A stretch of 64,000 bases of DNA from NCBI RefSeq assembly GCF_014202765.1, contig NZ_JACHHN010000010.1:153322-217321 (forward strand), in the 5' to 3' direction. Under the pieces are notes generated by a model, which worked only from the letters and a program-made list of their open reading frames with translations, had not been told where the DNA came from and did not search any database. Below, in pieces: positions 9,404 to 17,583 of the stretch. The translations under genes were made by a program, and so were the position numbers. Source of the stretch: Silvimonas terrae. Its GTDB lineage: Bacteria > Pseudomonadota > Gammaproteobacteria > Burkholderiales > Chitinibacteraceae. Each line of letters opens with the position of its first letter. Positions within the stretch are counted from its first letter, which is position 1.

Positions 9404-10861
9404 ATGCAGTCCCATGTTCTTGAACCCCGCGCGCTGATCCCGGCCAGAGACGCCATTGTTGCCATCGCCTTTATTGGTGATTTGAGTATGGGGCGCGCTA
9501 CGGATCAGTCGCCGCGCACCGCCTGGCTGGCCATGGCGCTGGCCCGCGCCGCCGCGTGCAGCGATGCAGAGATTGCGGCGGTGGAAATCTGTGCCTTGCT
9601 GCGCTGGTCTGGTTGCACGGCCAATGCCGCCGGGTTTGAGCGCATCCTGGGCGATGACGTGGCCGGGCGTGAAGCCATGATGGCGCTCACCCTGCCGCCG
9701 CTGAACGCAGATGCCCAAAGCCAGATGCCGGAAATGGCGCAAATCCATTGCGAGGTAGCGGGAGATATCGCCCGTATGCTGGATCTGGGCGAACCTATCG
9801 AAACCGCCTTGCGGCATACCTTTGAGCGTTATGACGGCAGCGGCTTGCCCGGCGTGTTGCATGGCGATGCGGTACCGCTGGCGGTTTACATTGTGGCGTT
9901 GGCCAGCGATCTGGAAATCCTCAGCCGGGCCCACGGCTTGCCGCGCGCCCTGCAATGGATAGAAAGCCGCGCGGGGCAGGTGTACCCCACCGGACTGGCG
10001 GCGCTGCTGCGACAACACGCCGCCGACTGGCTGGCGCAACTGGATGGCTTTAGCAGTCAGAACACCTTGTTGCCGCCCGCGCTGAACGCCACCCACCAAC
10101 CGGTTGCGCTGGAGCTGGTGGCGGATATTGCGGACCTGAAACTCCCCTGGCTGGCCGGATATTCGCGTCAGGTGGCAACGCTGGCGCAGTCCGTCGCGCT
10201 GGCGCTGGGGCTGGAGGCCGCTCAGGCGCAACAGCTTTATCGTGCTGGCCTGATCCACAACATGGGCCGCGCCGCCTTGCCCAACGCCTTGTGGAATGTC
10301 AGCGGACCGCTGGTCTATGCCGCGTGGGAACGTGTGCGGCTGGTGCCGTACTGGACACGCCGCGCCGCGCAGCACACCGCCGCGCTGGCGGCGGAAGCGG
10401 AGCTGGCCTCTTACGCGTATGAGCGGCTGGATGGCAGCGGGTATTTCCGGGGCGTGACCGGGGAGGCCATCCCCACGGAACGGCGCGTTCTGGCCGCCGT
10501 GGTGGCCTGGTGCGCGCTGGTCTCCCGCCGGCCCTGGCGTGCCGCGTATACGGCGTCAGATGCCGCTGCGCTGTTACAGGCCGAAGCCCGCGCCGGCCGG
10601 CTGGATGCGGCGGTGGTGGATGCGGTCATTGCCCATGCCACCGGCCGCCTGCCAACCCGCAAGACCGCCACCCTGTTGTCTGAGCGCGAAACCGATGTGC
10701 TACGCCGCATCAGTCTGGGAGAAAGCAATAAAGAAGTGGCGCGTGCGCTGGTCATCAGCCCCAGCACGGTACGCACGCATATGGAGAGTATTTTTCGCAA
10801 ACTGCAATGCAGCACGCGCGCTGCGGCCACGCTCAAAGCGTTCACGCTGGGCGTGTTGTAG
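9404..10861 (+). CDS. Tandem degenerate HD-GYP protein fused to a LuxR-type DNA-binding domain
   Basis: 485 residues in three parts. The first HD-like repeat (about 20-190) ends in ERYDGSGLPG (142-150). The second (about 240-415) has HNMGRAALPN at 285, where catalytic HD is changed to HN, and ERLDGSGYFRG (341-350), where GYP is GYF. The C terminus (about 425-480) is a LuxR helix-turn-helix: LSERETDVLRRISLGES, NKEVARAL, STVRTHMESIFRKL. HD-GYP domains hydrolyse c-di-GMP; with damaged motifs this protein more likely senses a ligand and controls transcription. Such HD/LuxR fusions are known mainly from actinobacteria. It stands alone between a minus-strand hydrolase and a sensor-kinase locus. Confidence 0.85.
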   Translation: MQSHVLEPRALIPARDAIVAIAFIGDLSMGRATDQSPRTAWLAMALARAAACSDAEIAAVEICALLRWSGCTANAAGFERILGDDVAGREAMMALTLPPLNADAQSQMPEMAQIHCEVAGDIARMLDLGEPIETALRHTFERYDGSGLPGVLHGDAVPLAVYIVALASDLEILSRAHGLPRALQWIESRAGQVYPTGLAALLRQHAADWLAQLDGFSSQNTLLPPALNATHQPVALELVADIADLKLPWLAGYSRQVATLAQSVALALGLEAAQAQQLYRAGLIHNMGRAALPNALWNVSGPLVYAAWERVRLVPYWTRRAAQHTAALAAEAELASYAYERLDGSGYFRGVTGEAIPTERRVLAAVVAWCALVSRRPWRAAYTASDAAALLQAEARAGRLDAAVVDAVIAHATGRLPTRKTATLLSERETDVLRRISLGESNKEVARALVISPSTVRTHMESIFRKLQCSTRAAATLKAFTLGVL

Positions 10862-11044
10862 CGGTTAAAACGGCGGCAAGTGAAATGTTTTGTATTGGGC
10901 TGCCGCGTATATACATTGTCATACAAAGGCTGTTTGAGGGCTGGGTATAAAGGGGGCGTGACCAACAGGAGCGCATCATGACCACCCGGCTTTTTGCAGC
11001 AATACCGCGCCATGCCGGGGACCGATGCCCGCATGGAGACAACA

Positions 11045-11170
11045 ATGAAACGCTGCTTGCTAGTACTGTCTTTTCTGGCGTGTACGGCGATTGTGGAACA
11101 CATGAACCCCGTGCAATGCCAGTTGATTACCCTGGACCGCGCCCGCAAGCGTCGGTCGCCATCCCACTGA
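11045..11170 (+). CDS. Candidate 41-residue small exported protein upstream of the sensor kinase
   Basis: An ATG at 11045 preceded by GGAGACAAC (good ribosome site) opens a 41-codon frame starting MKRCLLVLSFLACTA, a short hydrophobic signal-like segment, followed by a basic tail (RARKRRSPSH). The stop at 11168-11170 is 11 bases before the kinase start, so the two would be co-translated. Position and ribosome site argue for a real gene; the length is too short to be certain. Confidence 0.5.
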   Translation: MKRCLLVLSFLACTAIVEHMNPVQCQLITLDRARKRRSPSH

Positions 11171-11181
11171 CAAGAGAGTGC

Positions 11182-12522
11182 ATGGTCATGGACCAGACAC
11201 AGCGCCCAACCCGTGGGCCGCGCACCATGTTCACCCGTCTCTCGCTGATCTTTCTGGGCGGATTGCTGCTGGCACATGGCCTGACCTATGTGCTGATCAT
11301 GCGGGAACGCGGCGCAGCGGCCACAGACATGATGCTGGGCTATCTGGAAAAAGACGTCGCCAGTTCTGTCGCTTTGCTGGATCGCCTGCCTGCGGCCGAG
11401 CGCGCCCAGTGGCTGCCCCGTCTGGAACGGCACACTTACCGGTTTGAACTGGGGCAGGGTGTAGCGGGCGGTGTGCCGGACACCGGGTTGTCCCGGCGCA
11501 TTGCGGCGGCGTTTGTCGATGCCATTGGTCAGCACTATCGTGTTACGGCCAGCAAAGTGCCCGGCAGCCGGGACCGTGTTCAAGCGCACGTGACCCTGAG
11601 TGACGGTACGCCGCTGACCATCGACATGATCCCCGCGCCGCTGGCGATTCCGGCCTGGTTGCCGCTGGTGCTGGCGCTGCAACTGTTGTTGATTGCCGCC
11701 ATGGTCTGGTACGGCGTGCGGCTGGTCACGCACCCGCTGGAGCGCCTGGCCAGTGCGGCCGATACGCTGGGGCCTGACCTGAAAGCCGCACATTTGCCGG
11801 AAACGGGCTCGATCGAAGTGGTGCGGGCGGCGCGGGCCTTCAATGCCATGCAGGCGCGCATTGCCCACTACATGGCGGAACGCGTGCAGATTCTGGCGGC
11901 TATCTCCCACGATCTGCAAACGCCCATTACCCGCATGCGGGTACGCGCAGATTTGCTGGATGACACCGCCCTGCGCGACAAGCTCAACCAGGATTTGACC
12001 GAGATGCAATCGCTGGTGAAAGAAGGCGTGACCTATGCCCGCACATTGCAAGGTGTCAATGAGCCGCCAGTGCGCCTTGACCCGGATGCACTCTTTGCCA
12101 GCATGGTTTACGACTATCAGGACGCTGGCCAGCCGGTCACGCTGCAAGGCCACATTGGTCACAAACTGGTCACCCGGCCACAAGCACTCAAGCGCGTGCT
12201 GGGCAATCTGATCGATAACGCGCTCAAGTACGGCGGCAATGCCGATGTCCTGGTCGGGCTGGATGGCAGTGCGGTGATGGTCCGCGTCTGTGACAACGGC
12301 CCCGGTATCCCGCCCGACCAGCTTGAAGCGGTATTCCAGCCCTTTTTCCGGCTTGAAGGATCGCGTAACCGCGAGACCGGCGGCACCGGGCTGGGGCTGG
12401 CTATTGCCCGGCAATTGAGCCTGGCCATGAACGCCGATCTGACCCTGCAAAACCGCCCGGAAGGGGGAGTAGAGGCCAGGCTCCGCTGTCCGGGGGACGT
12501 CCAGTCCCACCCATCCGGGTAA
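11182..12522 (+). CDS. EnvZ-like sensor histidine kinase
   Basis: 446 residues, inner membrane. TM1 at about 17-41, a periplasmic loop of about 115 residues, TM2 at about 157-181, a HAMP linker, the dimerisation helix with phospho-acceptor H243 in AISHDLQTPITRM, N box NLIDNALKYGG and G boxes DNGPGIP and GGTGLGLAIA. Residue pattern and length are those of the EnvZ/OmpB class, partner of OmpR-type regulators. ATG codons at 11182 and 11188 are both possible starts; AAGAGA lies just upstream. The frame further upstream (from 10978) is dismissed because it overlaps the 41-residue candidate. Confidence 0.92.
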   Translation: MVMDQTQRPTRGPRTMFTRLSLIFLGGLLLAHGLTYVLIMRERGAAATDMMLGYLEKDVASSVALLDRLPAAERAQWLPRLERHTYRFELGQGVAGGVPDTGLSRRIAAAFVDAIGQHYRVTASKVPGSRDRVQAHVTLSDGTPLTIDMIPAPLAIPAWLPLVLALQLLLIAAMVWYGVRLVTHPLERLASAADTLGPDLKAAHLPETGSIEVVRAARAFNAMQARIAHYMAERVQILAAISHDLQTPITRMRVRADLLDDTALRDKLNQDLTEMQSLVKEGVTYARTLQGVNEPPVRLDPDALFASMVYDYQDAGQPVTLQGHIGHKLVTRPQALKRVLGNLIDNALKYGGNADVLVGLDGSAVMVRVCDNGPGIPPDQLEAVFQPFFRLEGSRNRETGGTGLGLAIARQLSLAMNADLTLQNRPEGGVEARLRCPGDVQSHPSG

Positions 12523-12648
12523 GCCTTAAACCACGCCGGTTTTTTTCAATTACGTTAGCTACCGAAGCCCCCGTGATCGGACTCACGAAGCGGGTCAGGG
12601 GTCACTCGCGCCTTGTTTTCACCCATTCGACTTCAAAGGAAAAACATC

Positions 12649-13659
12649 ATGTCTCAAGCTCTCCGCCCATTGCGTTCCGGCCTTGTCGCCGCCGCCCTTG
12701 CCGGTCTTGCACTGGCCCAACCCGCCCATGCGGCCGACCCGGTGGTGGCTGGCGCGCACACGGAATTTGCTGCGCTCAAGCACATCAAGGCCGGCGTACT
12801 GGATGTCGGTTATGCCGAAGACGGCCCCAAAAATGGCAAGCCGGTGATCCTGCTGCACGGCTGGCCGTATGACATTTACAGCTATGTGGATGTCGCCCCG
12901 GCGCTGGCGGCAGCGGGCTACCACGTCTACGTGCCGTATTTGCGCGGCTTTGGCACCACGCATTTCCTCTCGGCCGATACCCCGCGCAATGCCCAGCAAG
13001 CCGCACTGGCGACGGACGTCATCAACTTCATGGATGCGCTACATATCGACAAGGCCATTCTGGGCGGTTACGACTGGGGCGGTCGCACGGCGGATATCGT
13101 GGCCGCGCTGTGGCCGGAACGCACCAAGGCGCTGGTATCGGTCAGTGGTTATCTGATTGGCAGCCAGGAAGTGAACAAGGCGCCGCTGCCGCCCGCCGCC
13201 GAACTGCAATGGTGGTACCAGTTCTATTTCTCCACCCCGCGTGGCGAAGCGGGCTACGCCAAATACACCCACGACTTTGACCGGCTGATCTGGCAGACCG
13301 CATCGCCACAGTGGAAGTTTGATGACGCCACGTACAACCGTTCCGCCAAGGCGTTTGATAACCCGGATCACGTGGCGCTGACCATCCAGAACTATCGCTG
13401 GCGTCAGGGGCTGGCTCAAGGCGAAGCGCAGTACGACGCGCTGGAACAAAAGCTGGCCACCTTCCCGGCCATTACCGTGCCGACCATCACCCTGGAAGGC
13501 GACGCCAACGGTGCGCCGCACCCGGCTCCGGCCGCTTATGCCAAGCGCTTTACCGGCAAGTATGAGCATCGCCAGGTGGATGGCGGCATTGGTCACAACC
13601 TGCCGCAAGAAGCGCCGGCAGCCTTTGTGCAAGCCATTGAGGATGTCGATCGTTTCTGA
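12649..13659 (+). CDS. Secreted epoxide-hydrolase-like alpha/beta hydrolase
   Basis: 336 residues. A signal peptide (cleavage after AQPAHA near residue 26) is followed by an alpha/beta-hydrolase domain: VILLHGWPYDIYSY (HGWP motif), YDWGGR where the nucleophile position is Asp rather than Ser, and a late GIGHNLPQEAP with the catalytic His. Asp nucleophile plus HGWP is characteristic of epoxide hydrolases and haloalkane dehalogenases; export is unusual for these and suggests an extracellular or periplasmic substrate. AAAGGA precedes the ATG. A strong terminator follows. Confidence 0.88.
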   Translation: MSQALRPLRSGLVAAALAGLALAQPAHAADPVVAGAHTEFAALKHIKAGVLDVGYAEDGPKNGKPVILLHGWPYDIYSYVDVAPALAAAGYHVYVPYLRGFGTTHFLSADTPRNAQQAALATDVINFMDALHIDKAILGGYDWGGRTADIVAALWPERTKALVSVSGYLIGSQEVNKAPLPPAAELQWWYQFYFSTPRGEAGYAKYTHDFDRLIWQTASPQWKFDDATYNRSAKAFDNPDHVALTIQNYRWRQGLAQGEAQYDALEQKLATFPAITVPTITLEGDANGAPHPAPAAYAKRFTGKYEHRQVDGGIGHNLPQEAPAAFVQAIEDVDRF

Positions 13660-13672
13660 TTGACCTCACCGG

Positions 13673-13705
13673 GAAAGCACCCGCGGGGTGCTTTCTCTTC
13701 TGCTG
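13673..13705 (+). terminator. Rho-independent terminator after the epoxide-hydrolase-like gene
   Basis: GAAAGCACCC, 3-base loop, GGGTGCTTTC, then a T-rich tail. Confidence 0.88.
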
Positions 13706-13939
13706 TTTTTCCCCGATGCATGCCGTTGCCTTGCCCAGCCATCACCATGGCCGGGTCGGCGGCTTGCGCGCTGCGGTCAGGCAAGCCGCAGGGATTTGTA
13801 GGGTTTTGTACCAAAGCGCACGACGTACACAGACGCATGCGCAAGCCGGCGCAAGTGGCTACATCGCCGATACATCGCCCCGGTTAAATGAGTTCCGTGT
13901 TCAGACAGAACCAACCACCAGTTCATCAAGGAGAAAATC

Positions 13940-14356
13940 ATGACTCGTATTGAAAACGTGCTGTACACCGCCCAGGTTAACGTCACCGGCGGCCGTGAAG
14001 GTCAGGCGCACAGTGACGATGGCCGTCTGGATATCAAACTGTCGCCCCCGGGCAGCAAGGGGGCCGGCACCAACCCGGAACAACTGCTGGCCGCCGGCTG
14101 GTCTGCCTGCTTTATTGGCGCCATGAACCGCGCTGCCAGCAAGCTGCAAGTGAAGCTACCGGCAGATGCCTGGCTGCATACCGAGATTGATCTGGGTACC
14201 GCAGCCGACGAGTTCTTCCTGCAAGCGCGCCTGACCGTCCACCTGCCGGGCATTGAGGCTGAAACCGCCCGTGCCGTGGTCGATGGTGCACATCAGATTT
14301 GCCCGTATTCCAAGGCCTTGCGCAACAACATCCACATTGAGCTTTTGCTGGGCTGA
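13940..14356 (+). CDS. Ohr/OsmC-family organic hydroperoxide reductase
   Basis: 138 residues, the usual Ohr length. The redox pair is C57 (GWSACFIGAM) and C121 (ICPYSKALR), with R19 and E47 at the positions that hold the peroxidatic Cys in Ohr. It reduces organic and fatty-acid hydroperoxides using lipoylated proteins. An AAGGAG ribosome site lies before the ATG. No OhrR (MarR-type) regulator is adjacent. The next gene encodes a thioredoxin-like protein in the same direction 72 bases on, which fits an oxidative-stress pair. Confidence 0.92.
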   Translation: MTRIENVLYTAQVNVTGGREGQAHSDDGRLDIKLSPPGSKGAGTNPEQLLAAGWSACFIGAMNRAASKLQVKLPADAWLHTEIDLGTAADEFFLQARLTVHLPGIEAETARAVVDGAHQICPYSKALRNNIHIELLLG

Positions 14357-14428
14357 TCACAAGTCAGACCAGTCCGGGCGCGGCCATATCCCCGCCGCGT
14401 CCGGTTCCCCGACTCTGGAGGTGCAACC

Positions 14429-14971
14429 ATGAAAACCCTGCTTTGTATTGTCGCGCTGGCCGCTGCTTTTGTCGGCGCCCTGGCTATTGGCACCCGGGCC
14501 AATGCGTCCAGCCAGACCGTCGCTGCCAATGCGGTCGCGCCAGAATTCACCGGCATCAACCAGTGGATCAACTCCCCCCCGCTGACCATGAGCAGCTTGC
14601 GCGGCAAGGTAGTGCTGGTCGATTTCTGGACGTACTCCTGCATCAACTGCATTCACACATTGCCCTACGTCAAACAGTGGTACGAGAAGTACAAGGATCA
14701 AGGGCTGGTGGTGGTGGGCGTGCATACGCCGGAATACCCCTACGAGGCCAATAGCAGCAATCTGCAAGATGCCATCAAGCGTTACGGTATTCATTACCCG
14801 GTGGCGCAAGACAATGACAACGCCACCTGGAACGCCTGGCAAAACCAGTACTGGCCGGCGACTTATCTGATTGATGCGCAGGGCAAGGTGGTTTACCACA
14901 CCATTGGTGAAGGCCGGTACGAAGAAACCGAAGCACAAATCAAGAAACTGCTGGCTCAGGCCAAAGGCTGA
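14429..14971 (+). CDS. Periplasmic thioredoxin-like (TlpA/DipZ-type) protein
   Basis: 180 residues with an N-terminal signal peptide (about 1-26) and a thioredoxin fold. The redox motif is C71-I-N-C74 in WTYSCINCIHTLP, characteristic of the redoxin domain of DipZ and its free-standing relatives. Further signature: WNAWQNQYWPATYLID with the cis-Pro loop. Expected to act in the periplasm in disulfide or peroxide chemistry. TGGAGG precedes the ATG. Confidence 0.9.
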   Translation: MKTLLCIVALAAAFVGALAIGTRANASSQTVAANAVAPEFTGINQWINSPPLTMSSLRGKVVLVDFWTYSCINCIHTLPYVKQWYEKYKDQGLVVVGVHTPEYPYEANSSNLQDAIKRYGIHYPVAQDNDNATWNAWQNQYWPATYLIDAQGKVVYHTIGEGRYEETEAQIKKLLAQAKG

Positions 14972-15019
14972 ACGCGCAGCCCGAGTGGCTCACATCTCAT
15001 CGACGGCTGGCGTGGCGCG

Positions 15020-15048
15020 TTGTTAAGGAAATGATCGTTTCCTATAAT
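15020..15048 (+). promoter_or_regulatory. Promoter with inverted-repeat operator in its spacer (tetR gene)
   Basis: -35 TTGTTA (15020-15025), 17-base spacer, -10 TATAAT (15043-15048). The spacer is occupied by the near-perfect inverted repeat GGAAATGATCGTTTCC (15027-15042), a likely autorepressor site for the TetR protein. The predicted start of transcription is 15055, the A of the gene's ATG. Confidence 0.78.
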
Positions 15049-15054
15049 GAGCCA

Positions 15055-15666
15055 ATGACTGCAAGCAAACCGCCAGCCGCCCGCCCTGGCCGCCCCCGCG
15101 AATTTGATGTGAACGACGCTCTGGATGGCGCGGTACGGGTGTTCCGGGAGCGCGGGTATCACGCCACCTCGGTCAGTGACCTGGGCGCGGCCATGAACCT
15201 GACTCCCGGCAGCATTTACAAAGCCTTTGCCGACAAGCGCGCCGTGTATATCGCCACGCTGGACCGCTACAGTGCCCAGCGGCGGCAATGCATGATGCTG
15301 GTGCTGGATGCGCTGGATAACGGGCGGGAAAAAATCCACGCCATGTTGCGCTTTTACGCCGATGCTGCGCACGGTGAAGAGGGGCGAATGGGCTGTCTTG
15401 TGGTCGGCGGCATGGTCGAGATGAGCACGTTTGATCCGGAACTGGCCGCACACGTGAGCGGTGCATTGCAACGCACCGAAGACTTGCTACGCGCATTGCT
15501 GGCGGATGGCGTCGCGGATGGGTCCATCCCGGCCAGTCTGGACCAGGACGGGGCCACCCTGGCCCTGCTGAGCGTTCTGGAAGGTTTGCGCGTGGTAGGT
15601 AAATCCGGCCGCAACCAGGCCCAGATGCTGGCGGCGGCCGACGCGGCGGTGCGTTTGCTTGGTTGA
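15055..15666 (+). CDS. TetR-family transcriptional repressor (probably leaderless mRNA)
   Basis: 203 residues. The N-terminal helix-turn-helix (about 10-60) reads RPREFDVNDALDGAVRVFRERGYHATSVSDLG and NLTPGSIYKAF; the rest is an all-helical ligand-binding domain. The ATG at 15055 is chosen over the one at 15031 because 15031 lies inside the promoter spacer, upstream of the -10 box. No ribosome site precedes 15055, and the predicted +1 coincides with it, so the message is likely leaderless. The neighbouring thioredoxin-like gene upstream and membrane-protein gene downstream (convergent) are possible targets, but neither carries an obvious copy of the same operator. Confidence 0.9.
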   Translation: MTASKPPAARPGRPREFDVNDALDGAVRVFRERGYHATSVSDLGAAMNLTPGSIYKAFADKRAVYIATLDRYSAQRRQCMMLVLDALDNGREKIHAMLRFYADAAHGEEGRMGCLVVGGMVEMSTFDPELAAHVSGALQRTEDLLRALLADGVADGSIPASLDQDGATLALLSVLEGLRVVGKSGRNQAQMLAAADAAVRLLG

Positions 15667-15673
15667 TCGTTGC

Positions 15674-16432
15674 TTAGTGGCTACTACGAGCAGGTCGCTG
15701 GCGGAACACCAGAATACTGGCGAGGATAAACGCAAACAGGGCGGCAGAAGCCGAATACCGGCTTAACGCCAGCCCGCCCTTGGCGAGTGGTTTATCCAGA
15801 AAATCCCCCACCACAGCGCCCAGCGGGCGGGTCAGGATAAAGGCAATCCAGAACAACAGCGTGTGGGAAAGGCGCGTCCAGTAATACGCGGCTACCACCA
15901 GCACCAGCAAGCCGCCAAACACAATGGCCGCGCCGGTGTAGCCCAGCCCGGCGGTATCTGCCGTCCAGTCACCCAGCGCGGTCCCCAGTGTTTGCGAGAA
16001 CATGATGGTTACCCAGTAAAACGCTTCGGCTTTGGGGCTGTTGATGGTGCCGACGGAGACGGACCCCATCACGCGGTGCCACACAAACAGCGACACCAAT
16101 AACAACGCCAGCAGCAAGCTGGAGCCGCCGGCATAACCAATACCCAGTGAGCGATCGGCAAAATCGGCCAGCGTGGTGCCCACGGTGGTCGTGGCAATGA
16201 TGGTGGCCCAGTACAGCCACGGATGGAATACTTTGGCGCGGATCTGCGCGGTGACGGCAACGAGGAAAATCACCGCAAAAATAGCGGTGCCGATCAGATA
16301 ACCCAGGTTCATGGACATGGATACCGCATCGCCGCCGGTTTCACCCAGCGTGGTGGCGGCAATCTTGATTATCCAGAACAACAGGGTGACTTCAGGCACT
16401 TTGACGAGTGGGTGTGACGTGGTTTGGGTCAT
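15674..16432 (-). CDS. Multi-spanning membrane protein of the COG4705 type
   Basis: 252 residues, with about eight hydrophobic helices carrying internally repeated TTLGETGGD, TTVGTTLADF, QTLGTALGDW and RPLGAVVGDF motifs, one per helix pair. This fourfold T-x-G-x-x-x-x-D repeat is typical of uncharacterised COG4705-like inner-membrane proteins. The function is unknown; repeats with acidic residues inside the membrane would suit an ion or substrate path, which is inference. The ATG at 16430-16432 is taken because the upstream extension is not hydrophobic. Convergent with the TetR gene, 7 bases apart. Confidence 0.85.
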   Translation of the reverse strand: MTQTTSHPLVKVPEVTLLFWIIKIAATTLGETGGDAVSMSMNLGYLIGTAIFAVIFLVAVTAQIRAKVFHPWLYWATIIATTTVGTTLADFADRSLGIGYAGGSSLLLALLLVSLFVWHRVMGSVSVGTINSPKAEAFYWVTIMFSQTLGTALGDWTADTAGLGYTGAAIVFGGLLVLVVAAYYWTRLSHTLLFWIAFILTRPLGAVVGDFLDKPLAKGGLALSRYSASAALFAFILASILVFRQRPARSSH

Positions 16433-16526
16433 GGGTCTGCGGGCGCTGGCGGACGCTTCAAAGAATGGGAACAAGCCAGGCAGTCTGACCAGGGCAACTT
16501 AGCCCAGCCATAGACCCGGCCGGGCC

Positions 16527-17444
16527 TCAGAGCACCAGGTTTTCCAGCACCCGCTTATTGATGCGCAGCGCGCTGATGTCCCGCCGCGGCGGTTGGCCGA
16601 ACATGCGCGCGTATTCCCGGCTGAACTGGGACGGGCTCTCATACCCCACCTGGAACGCGGCGTCTTCGGCGTTGATGGCGTCCACAATCATCAACTTGCG
16701 GGCCTGCAATAGCCGCATGCGTTTCTGATATTGCAGTGGCGACATGGCCGTGAGCGCTTTGAAATGGCGGTGAAACGCCGAGGCCGACAGCCCCGCCACG
16801 GCAGCCAGCTCATCAATACTGATGGCCCGGGCGAAATGGCTGCGCAGGTGGTGGATGGCGTTGACCACATTGGGCGTACCGCTATTGCCCAGCGCCAGGC
16901 GTGCCACCGCACCGCCGTGGGGACCAGTCAGCAGCCAGTAGCAGATTTCTTTCATGATGGCCGGATAGAGCACCGGGATCGCCGCCGGGGTCTCGATCAA
17001 GCGCAGGGCGCGCAAGGTGCAATCGGCCAGCGGGCCCTCGATCCGGATCACCGCCGCGCCTGGGGTGTTTTCCGGTGGCAGGGCTGGTGGTTGCGGAAGT
17101 TCGGTCAGCACCTGGCTGAGCATACCGATATCCAGCCCGAGGATGACACTCAGATAGGGCTGGTCCGGGCTGCCCCTGGCCACCTGGCTGAAACCGGGCA
17201 TATCCAGGCTGACCAGCAGCGCCTCACCCGCCGCGTAGTCGTAGCGCGTGCTGCCAAAGGTGGTCCATTTGGCGCCCTGAATCACCACACATAACGCGGG
17301 CGAGTGCAGCAGATGCGTAGGGTGATGTTCTTGTGTGGCCCGCAGCAAGATCAAACCGGGCACTTGGGTGAAAAACGGGCTGCTGGCTTCGCCGTGGCTA
17401 TCTATATACGTATTCACGGCCGTGGCCAGTTGTTGCATCCGCAT
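16527..17444 (-). CDS. AraC-family regulator with AraC_N domain
   Basis: 305 residues. The N-terminal cupin-like AraC_N region (about 25-180; LHSPALCVVIQGAKW, LVSLDMPGFSQV) binds the effector; the C-terminal double helix-turn-helix (about 195-290) has LAAVAGLSASAFHRHFKALT, SPLQYQKRMRLLQAR and VGYESPSQFSREYARMFG. It is divergent from the SDR gene at 17584 with a 139-base shared promoter region, the standard arrangement in which this type of regulator controls the adjacent oxidoreductase. Confidence 0.93.
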   Translation of the reverse strand: MRMQQLATAVNTYIDSHGEASSPFFTQVPGLILLRATQEHHPTHLLHSPALCVVIQGAKWTTFGSTRYDYAAGEALLVSLDMPGFSQVARGSPDQPYLSVILGLDIGMLSQVLTELPQPPALPPENTPGAAVIRIEGPLADCTLRALRLIETPAAIPVLYPAIMKEICYWLLTGPHGGAVARLALGNSGTPNVVNAIHHLRSHFARAISIDELAAVAGLSASAFHRHFKALTAMSPLQYQKRMRLLQARKLMIVDAINAEDAAFQVGYESPSQFSREYARMFGQPPRRDISALRINKRVLENLVL

Positions 17445-17583
17445 GATCTTTACCCGTTCTGGTGGCGCAAACCAGCATACGGGCAGAAGCAGGATCAGGC
17501 AAGAATCAGCTTGCTTCCGGCATACCGGGTTTTATCGGTGCGGCGTACGCTTGCGCTGGTAAATCAACGCTCTGGAGCAAACC

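Noticed and set aside
9260..10375. Long upstream extension of the secreted hydrolase frame
   Set aside because: Antisense to the HD/LuxR gene; the signal peptide and ribosome site at 9259 fix the true start.
10411..12510. 699-aa minus-strand frame
   Set aside because: It covers the sensor kinase in antisense; GC-rich codons keep the opposite frame open. No domain or ribosome site.
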